From NCBI GenBank assembly GCA_018334595.1, contig JAGXLQ010000031.1, positions 1-10,508 on the forward strand: a DNA stretch of 10,508 bases, given 5' to 3'. Made by a program: the position numbers and the translations under genes. Each line of letters begins with the position of its first letter. Position 1 is the first letter of the stretch. The stretch is from Candidatus Bipolaricaulota bacterium (GTDB taxonomy: Bacteria; Bipolaricaulota; Bipolaricaulia; M55B111). Shown piece after piece: positions 6,155 to 10,508 of this stretch. The notes beneath the pieces were generated by a model. That model ran no database searches. It saw nothing but the letters and a program-made list of their open reading frames with translations, and was not told the DNA's origin.

Positions 6155-6646
6155 ATGAAGAAGCTGTTAATCCCGGCTACTTTTGTTCTAGTTCCTTTAA
6201 TTTTGCTCGGTGGTCTTGCACCCCGGGCTTCCGCGCAGGAGGAAGACCCTACCCCTTTCTTAAACGGGTTGGCTTCATTTGTCCTGCCTGGGGCTGGACA
6301 ATTCTTAAACGACGAAGGTGAAAAGGCAATTCAGCATTTCCTGATCATAGTTGGCATAGATACTGCCAATATCTTGTTGGCCAGAGGTGGGTTTTATTAT
6401 TATACGCCTTACCCTCTTGGAATAGCGCACTTGGCGTGGTCGGCTTACAGCGCCTATGATGCCTACCAGGTTGCGAGGAGGGGAGGAGGAAATATATTTG
6501 GGTCCGGGTTAGAAGATTTTGACAGAGATCCGGTTAACCCCGATGAAGGAGTACTGTGGGCCGTGGAGAAGGAGGAAAACCTGCCTGGCTTTGGCGAACT
6601 CGCCCCGTACGAAACGGAACTGAGCTTGTCCCCTATAGACGAGTGA
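6155..6646 (+). CDS. Secreted/membrane protein resembling the DUF5683 type
   Basis: The 163-residue product starts with a clear Sec signal peptide: MKK, a hydrophobic core (residues 4-22) and APRASA before Gln28, giving a likely signal peptidase I cut after Ala27. The mature part has FLNGLASFVLPGAGQFLN (35-52), GEKAIQHFLIIVGIDTANIL (55-74) and AHLAWSAYSAYDAYQVA (91-107). This pattern of a PG-GQ-N turn, a lysine-alanine segment and a final D-A-Y helix resembles DUF5683-type small membrane proteins of unknown function. Two or three short hydrophobic segments are followed by an acidic soluble tail (about 118-163). The role is unknown. It probably shares a promoter with the gene at 5770 and converges on livF with a 36-bp gap. 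Confidence 0.8.
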   Translation: MKKLLIPATFVLVPLILLGGLAPRASAQEEDPTPFLNGLASFVLPGAGQFLNDEGEKAIQHFLIIVGIDTANILLARGGFYYYTPYPLGIAHLAWSAYSAYDAYQVARRGGGNIFGSGLEDFDRDPVNPDEGVLWAVEKEENLPGFGELAPYETELSLSPIDE

Positions 6647-6649
6647 ATT

Positions 6650-6667
6650 GCCGTCAAGCGAGGCGGC
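6650..6667 (+). terminator. Weak candidate hairpin between convergent genes
   Basis: GCCGTC (6650-6655) can pair with GGCGGC (6662-6667) through six pairs including one U-G, around a 6-nt loop, starting 3 nt after the stop of the upstream gene. There is no T-run after it, so termination is only weakly supported. It occupies half of the 36-bp gap between this gene and livF. Confidence 0.25.
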
Positions 6668-6682
6668 TTAAGTGAAGCTGGA

Positions 6683-7387
6683 TTAGCCACCGAGATATAG
6701 CTTTTCCACCTCTGCGTTCTCCAATAGGTCGTTGCTATTGCCGGTGAATTTGTTCTTTCCCATTGCTAGGACGTAGCCTCTGCTGGAAAGCTTGAGCGCC
6801 TCTTTCGCGTTTTGTTCTACGATCAGAATTGCCACGCCCGTGTCGTTAATCTCCTTGATCTTATTCAGAATCATCTTTGCCAGGTTCGGCGCGAGGCCGG
6901 CGGTCGGTTCATCCAGTAGCAGAATTCGTGGACTGAGCATCATTGCCGCCCCCATTGCGACCATCTGCTGCTGTCCGCCTGATAGGTTACCGACGGTCTG
7001 CTTCTTTTTTTCGAGGAGGGCGGGAAAGATCTCGTATACCCTCTCTAACTCCCCCGAGTAGTCGTCCTTTCTGATGAATGCACCCATGTCAAGGTTTTCC
7101 TCTACCGTTAAGCTGGGAAATACATTTCTCTCCTGGGGGACATAACAAATGCCCTTGCGGACGACTTTATGTGGTGGAACGCCTGTAATGCTCTCCTCTA
7201 GAAGATCTACCCTTCCTTCCCAGGCTTCTACCATGCCGAAGATAGTCTTCATTAACGTGGATTTGCCGGAACCGTTCGGGCCGATAATGGAGACCATTTC
7301 CTCCTCTTTTACGTGTACGGAGACCTCGTGCAATATCTCAACCTTGCCGTAACCAGACACGATGTCTTCTGCCGCTAGCAAAGTCAT
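6683..7387 (-). CDS. livF: LivF, branched-chain amino acid-type ABC importer ATPase
   Basis: This is one of the two ATPases of the importer; it pairs with LivG under the LivH-LivM channel. In 234 residues the motifs are Walker A GPNGSGKST at 36-44, Q-loop VPQERNVFPSLTVEENL (83-99, Gln85), signature LSGGQQQ at 135-141 and Walker B ILLLDEP at 155-161. The switch position reads VEQNA (190-194), with Gln192 in place of His. This substitution is usual for LivF and separates it from LivG. The ATG lies one base after the livG stop, with GGGGGG about 6 nt upstream. It is the last gene of the operon. The specificity of the whole transporter is not set by this subunit. Confidence 0.95.
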   Translation of the reverse strand: MTLLAAEDIVSGYGKVEILHEVSVHVKEEEMVSIIGPNGSGKSTLMKTIFGMVEAWEGRVDLLEESITGVPPHKVVRKGICYVPQERNVFPSLTVEENLDMGAFIRKDDYSGELERVYEIFPALLEKKKQTVGNLSGGQQQMVAMGAAMMLSPRILLLDEPTAGLAPNLAKMILNKIKEINDTGVAILIVEQNAKEALKLSSRGYVLAMGKNKFTGNSNDLLENAEVEKLYLGG

Positions 7388-7388
7388 T

Positions 7389-8141
7389 CTAACCCCCCAG
7401 GTACGCGTCCAGGACCTTTCTGTTCTTCTGAATTTCTACGGCGGTCCCCTCGGCAAGGACCTTACCATCGTTCATGACTATTATGGGGTCGCAGAGCTTC
7501 ATGACCAGGTCCATGTCGTGTTCGATAAGGAAGAACGTCACTCCCTCTTCTCCTCTTAGCCTTTCGATGTAGCCGTTTAACTTTTTCATTAAGGTGGGGT
7601 TGACTCCCGCGCCCGGTTCGTCAAGAAGGATTATTTCCGGGTCCGTCATCATCGTTCTCCCGAACTCCAGGAGTTTTTTCTGCCCCCCAGAAAGGTTGCT
7701 TGCATATTCGTCCTTTAAATTGGGGATCTCCAAAAAATCCAGGACATACAGGGCCTTTTCTCTTATCTTTCTTTCCTGCCGCTTTACGGATCTTAGCCTG
7801 AACCAGGAGTTAAATAACGTTTCACCCATCTGGTCAAGAGGGGCCACCATCAGGTTGTCTATCACGGTCATCTTCCCGAGCTCCCTCGTTATCTGAAAAG
7901 TTCTTGATAGTCTGAGATGGGGCACCCGATGAGCGGGGAGCTGGTCGATTCTTGAACCGTTGAGCACTATTTTCCCCCCATCCGGCGAGTAAAACCCGCT
8001 TATCAGGTTAAAAACAGTTGTCTTTCCTGCACCGTTGGGGCCGATGAGACCGGTTATAGTATTGTTCTCTACCGCAAATGTGCATCCATCTACTGCCCTG
8101 ATTCCACCAAAAGACTTTTCCAGGTTGATTACTTCTAACAT
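7389..8141 (-). CDS. livG: LivG, branched-chain amino acid-type ABC importer ATPase
   Basis: This is the second ATPase of the importer. From the ATG at 8141 the protein has 250 residues: Walker A GPNGAGKTT at 34-42, Q-loop RTFQITREL (80-88, Gln83), signature LSGGQKK at 150-156, Walker B IILLDEP at 170-176 and switch His208 in IEHDMDLVMKLCD (206-218). The GxNPTLMKKL segment after Walker B is typical of LivG. An upstream in-frame GTG at 8150 would add three residues but lies inside the Shine-Dalgarno GGGTGAG (8146-8152), so I prefer the ATG, which is correctly spaced. The ATG is one base after the livM stop. Confidence 0.95.
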   Translation of the reverse strand: MLEVINLEKSFGGIRAVDGCTFAVENNTITGLIGPNGAGKTTVFNLISGFYSPDGGKIVLNGSRIDQLPAHRVPHLRLSRTFQITRELGKMTVIDNLMVAPLDQMGETLFNSWFRLRSVKRQERKIREKALYVLDFLEIPNLKDEYASNLSGGQKKLLEFGRTMMTDPEIILLDEPGAGVNPTLMKKLNGYIERLRGEEGVTFFLIEHDMDLVMKLCDPIIVMNDGKVLAEGTAVEIQKNRKVLDAYLGG

Positions 8142-8142
8142 C

Positions 8143-9078
8143 TCACTCACCCAAAATGTCGGATGCTGTCTTCTTTTCGCCGAGGACGCCTTCCGGTTTG
8201 ACCATTACCACGAGCACGAGCAGCAGGCCTATCACTGCCAATCGAACTGCTCCAATCTGTATTCCCGTCGGGAGGACGTCGCTCAAGAACATCATTCCTT
8301 CCCAGACCCCCCTTATGGCGAGGGCGCCGAAGAGAACGCCGAGATTGTTTCCACTACCTCCAGCCATGACCATTACCCAGACCAGAAATGTTTCCATAGG
8401 CAGAAAGTGGTCTGGGGTAATAAAGTTAAAGAAATGTCCGAAAACGGCGCCGGCGAGTCCAAAGATCATGGAACCGAGGACCAGAACCTGCAGCTTGAAG
8501 GAGTTGACGTTCTTGCCAAACGCGACGGCCACTCGCTCGTCTTCCCGGATGGTCCTGAGCGCTCTACCCCAGGGAGAACGGACGGCCCTCTCCATGGCAA
8601 GGTAAAGCACCAGGAGCACGGCTATAGCGATCCCCAGGTAGAAGAGGCCGTAAAAGGACGCGGGGACCATGTCGTTGTAGGGTTTGATTACACCCATCCC
8701 GTACGGTCCTTTGGTGATGTGACGCTCCGTTACGATTACGAGACGGACTATCTCAGCAAAACCGATAGTTACGATTGCTAAATAATCCTCGCGAAGTCTG
8801 ATTACGGGAAACCCAAGGATAAGGGCAAATATACCTGAAACCACGGTTGCGACGAGTAGCCCGACTGGAAACGGCAAGCCAAACCCTCCCAGATGATATT
8901 GGCTTGGCGCTCCAGTTATGAAAGCCGCGACGTAAGCTCCAACGGCAAAGAATCCGGCAACGCCAAAATTTACCAGGCCGGTAAATCCCCATTGGATGTT
9001 AAGTCCGATCGCCAGTATCCCGTAAACAATTGCATAGGTAAGAAAGAAAATGAGAAAACCTACCGAACCACTCATCAT
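8143..9078 (-). CDS. livM: LivM, branched-chain amino acid-type ABC importer permease
   Basis: This is a polytopic inner membrane subunit that forms the channel with LivH. The 311-residue protein has about eight hydrophobic segments and family marks in order: GLNIQWGFTGLVNFGVAGFF (25-44), LREDYLAIVTIGFAEIVRL (95-113), an EAA-like coupling loop WGRALRTIREDERVAVAFG (170-188), and MAGGSGNNLGVLFGALAI (238-255) near the C terminus. Its start overlaps the livH stop as ATGATGA. The GGGGTGGT site (9081-9088) is only 2 nt from the first ATG (9078) but 5 nt from the second (9075), so the protein may begin one residue later. Confidence 0.94.
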   Translation of the reverse strand: MMSGSVGFLIFFLTYAIVYGILAIGLNIQWGFTGLVNFGVAGFFAVGAYVAAFITGAPSQYHLGGFGLPFPVGLLVATVVSGIFALILGFPVIRLREDYLAIVTIGFAEIVRLVIVTERHITKGPYGMGVIKPYNDMVPASFYGLFYLGIAIAVLLVLYLAMERAVRSPWGRALRTIREDERVAVAFGKNVNSFKLQVLVLGSMIFGLAGAVFGHFFNFITPDHFLPMETFLVWVMVMAGGSGNNLGVLFGALAIRGVWEGMMFLSDVLPTGIQIGAVRLAVIGLLLVLVVMVKPEGVLGEKKTASDILGE

Positions 9079-9935
9079 TGACCACCCCTACCGAATAGAC
9101 CTGAGGGCTTAATTAAAAGCGTTATCGTCATGATGATGAAGGCGACTGCTGGCTTGTAAGTTGGGGTAATGAACCCGGCGGAGACCTCCTGTGATATTCC
9201 GATTATCATTCCGCCCGCTAGAGCGCCGTATGGGTTTCCAACCCCGCCGAGGATAACGGCGGCAAACAGAGGCAGCAACAACTTCCACCCCATAATTGGC
9301 ACGAGTCGGGTATCGAGCGCGAGGAAGAACCCCGCAAAGCCCGCGGAAATAGAGGCGATTACCCATGTCCACATTATTACCCGTTCGGTATTAATGCCCC
9401 TGACTTTGGCCAGGTCAATGTTGTCCGCCGTCGCCCGCATTGCCTTTCCGATCTTCGTCTGGTCGAGGAATAGGTGCAATAGGAGCATTAGGATCAGGGA
9501 TGCGGCAATAATCACGAACTGATTGGGGGTTATTCGTACGTTGAACGGGAGCAAGATTGCCCGCCTTATAGGTAGATCGTACCTCATAACGTCGCTTCCC
9601 CAGAGCAGACGAACGCTGCTCCGCAAAAAGAGTTCCAGGCCGATACCTACGACCATCATGCCGAACGGGCCTGTCCCCCTTTTTCGCAGGTGTTTGAACG
9701 TGATCTTATCTATGAGGATTGCCATAAGGGAGAGGAGCGGGAGGCTTACGAGTACGGCCAGGATTAAAGGGAGACCGACGTCGTTGAATAAGGTCATCGT
9801 GAGGTAAGCGCCGTAAACCAACATGGCGGCATAGCCAAAATAGAAGAAGTGTAAGATTCTCGATACGAGTGTAAGGCCAACGGCGCCGATAGAGATAACC
9901 GCGCCCATGAGTATCCCATTTACGATGAGTTGCAT
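9075..9935 (-). CDS. livH: LivH, branched-chain amino acid-type ABC importer permease
   Basis: This is the other channel subunit. The 286-residue protein opens with MQLIVNGILMGAVISIGAVG (1-20), the usual LivH N terminus (a QQ-xxNG pattern). It carries an EAA-like loop GKAMRATADNIDLAKVRGIN (163-182) that docks an ATPase, GGVGNPYGALAGG (230-242) and the terminal KPSGLFGRGG (276-285). About seven or eight hydrophobic helices are present. The ribosome binding site is poor (GGATGTGAT near the ATG). A hairpin lies between it and the upstream binding-protein gene, so expression is likely lower than that of the binding protein. It overlaps livM by 4 bp. Confidence 0.94.
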   Translation of the reverse strand: MQLIVNGILMGAVISIGAVGLTLVSRILHFFYFGYAAMLVYGAYLTMTLFNDVGLPLILAVLVSLPLLSLMAILIDKITFKHLRKRGTGPFGMMVVGIGLELFLRSSVRLLWGSDVMRYDLPIRRAILLPFNVRITPNQFVIIAASLILMLLLHLFLDQTKIGKAMRATADNIDLAKVRGINTERVIMWTWVIASISAGFAGFFLALDTRLVPIMGWKLLLPLFAAVILGGVGNPYGALAGGMIIGISQEVSAGFITPTYKPAVAFIIMTITLLIKPSGLFGRGGQ

Positions 9936-9980
9936 CTAATCACATCCATTTTCTACCCGTTAGCCTGATGGAGATATAAG

Positions 9981-10015
9981 AAAGAAGGAAGCTACCGAAT
10001 GTAGCTTCCTTCTTT
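9981..10015 (-). terminator. Perfect 15-bp hairpin, likely partial terminator between binding protein gene and livH
   Basis: The arms AAAGAAGGAAGCTAC (9981-9995) and GTAGCTTCCTTCTTT (10001-10015) pair perfectly over 15 bp around a 5-nt loop. On the minus strand the second arm runs into a T-rich tract (TTCTTTCTTATAT), giving a Rho-independent-like terminator 19 bp after the binding-protein stop. The livH start is 45 bp further on. Such hairpins are common in ABC operons, where they let the binding protein be made in excess over the permeases and may also protect upstream mRNA from decay. The hairpin is symmetrical, so it could act on both strands. Confidence 0.7.
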
Positions 10016-10034
10016 GGTCCGTTAGCTCTTATGA

Positions 10035-10508
10035 CTATTCTTCTCCCCACCTTTCCTCGTATTCCTTCATTATTCCATGTTTGTCGAGGAAGTCCAATAT
10101 ATCAGTTGCCCCGATTTTCTCTTCTGTGACGAACTCTCCGTCCTTCACCCTCCAGACCATGAAGTCGTTTACCACGTCCCCAGTTTCGGTAAAGTCCACC
10201 GGTCCGGAGATTCCCTCGTAGTTTATTTCTTTTCCTTCGTTAAGGAGTTCCTTTCCGCGTTTGAAGGCATCCGGGTAAGAGACCTCCTCTCCCGGCGGGT
10301 TGGTTACTTCTCTCAAGTTGTCGCGGATCATCTCCGCCTTTTCTACACGGGAGGCGTCAAGGTAGTCTGGTCCGGCCTTCTGTATTGCCAGGGCGATCGC
10401 CATTGTTGCGTCATAAGCGTGTCTGGTCCAGACACCTACCCGCCTGTCGTATGTTTCTTCGTAGCTGTTAGCGAATTGATTTCTGTAATCCGTAGTCGGA
10501 GTGTGCAT
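10035..10508 (-). CDS. Branched-chain amino acid-type ABC substrate-binding protein, C-terminal part
   Basis: This gene runs off the right edge. The 157 residues seen are only the C-terminal part of a periplasmic or lipid-anchored binding protein of the Peripla_BP_6 (LivJ/LivK) family. The Met at the edge is internal, since a complete protein is about 380-400 residues and begins with a signal peptide. Family features are visible: YRNQFANSYEETYDRRVGVW (8-27), TRHAYDATMAIALAIQKAG (28-46), GISGPVDFTETGDVVNDFM (98-116) and VWRVKDGEFV (117-126). The order binding protein, livH, livM, livG, livF is the normal one for this importer class. The actual substrate (leucine-type amino acid, amide or other) cannot be told from this fragment. 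Confidence 0.88.
   Translation of the reverse strand: MHTPTTDYRNQFANSYEETYDRRVGVWTRHAYDATMAIALAIQKAGPDYLDASRVEKAEMIRDNLREVTNPPGEEVSYPDAFKRGKELLNEGKEINYEGISGPVDFTETGDVVNDFMVWRVKDGEFVTEEKIGATDILDFLDKHGIMKEYEERWGEE

Noticed and set aside
8035..8781. Long open frame (248 codons) on the plus strand antisense to livG and livM
   Set aside because: It lies entirely opposite two genes with intact family motifs. Its translation is rich in His, Gln, Asp and Glu without domain logic, and no ribosome binding site precedes it. It is a shadow of the livM/livG codon pattern.
1..10508. CRISPR arrays, transposases, phage genes, toxin-antitoxin pairs, tRNA genes
   Set aside because: I looked for repeated spacer-like units, transposase motifs, phage structural motifs, and tRNA arms on both strands and found none that I can support.

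Overview
The window looks like an ordinary chromosomal stretch from a bacterium. Sigma-70-like promoters can be read upstream of pfpI (TTGAAT, 17 bp, TATAGT), trmO (TATAAT) and the hypothetical gene at 5770 (TTGAAA, 16 bp, CATAAT). Several genes have GGAGG-type Shine-Dalgarno sites, and the seryl-tRNA synthetase is of the common bacterial kind. Coding density is high and many neighbouring genes overlap by 4 bp or lie 1 bp apart. Proteins such as SerRS are noticeably acidic, which could fit a salt-adapted lineage, but this is weak evidence. I cannot name a phylum. No rRNA, tRNA, CRISPR array, insertion sequence or prophage gene is visible.

Layout. Positions 1-197 hold no gene I can support. 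Positions 198-3931 (minus strand) form an apparent operon in the order pfpI, serS, natA, natB: a DJ-1/PfpI-family protein, seryl-tRNA synthetase, and the ATPase and permease of a NatAB-type ABC exporter. It is driven by a good promoter at 3970-3998. Positions 4107-5641 (minus) hold trmO (tRNA t6A37 methyltransferase family) followed by amrS (radical SAM protein of the AmmeMemoRadiSam group). A divergent promoter region at 5642-5769 separates trmO from a plus-strand pair: a 111-residue helical protein of unknown function, and a secreted or membrane protein resembling the DUF5683 type. Positions 6683-10508 (minus) hold a branched-chain-amino-acid-type (HAAT) ABC importer in the order substrate-binding protein (5' part outside the window), livH, livM, livG, livF.

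How it works together. The Liv block encodes every part of one importer: the binding protein outside the membrane delivers a substrate to LivH-LivM, powered by LivG-LivF. A perfect 15-bp hairpin between the binding-protein gene and livH probably sets the high binding-protein to permease ratio usual for such operons. The pfpI-serS-natAB block mixes translation, stress response and export. The trmO-amrS pair joins tRNA modification with a radical SAM enzyme. No clearly new multi-gene system is evident. The least explained parts are the small protein and its partner at 5770-6646 and their promoter region.
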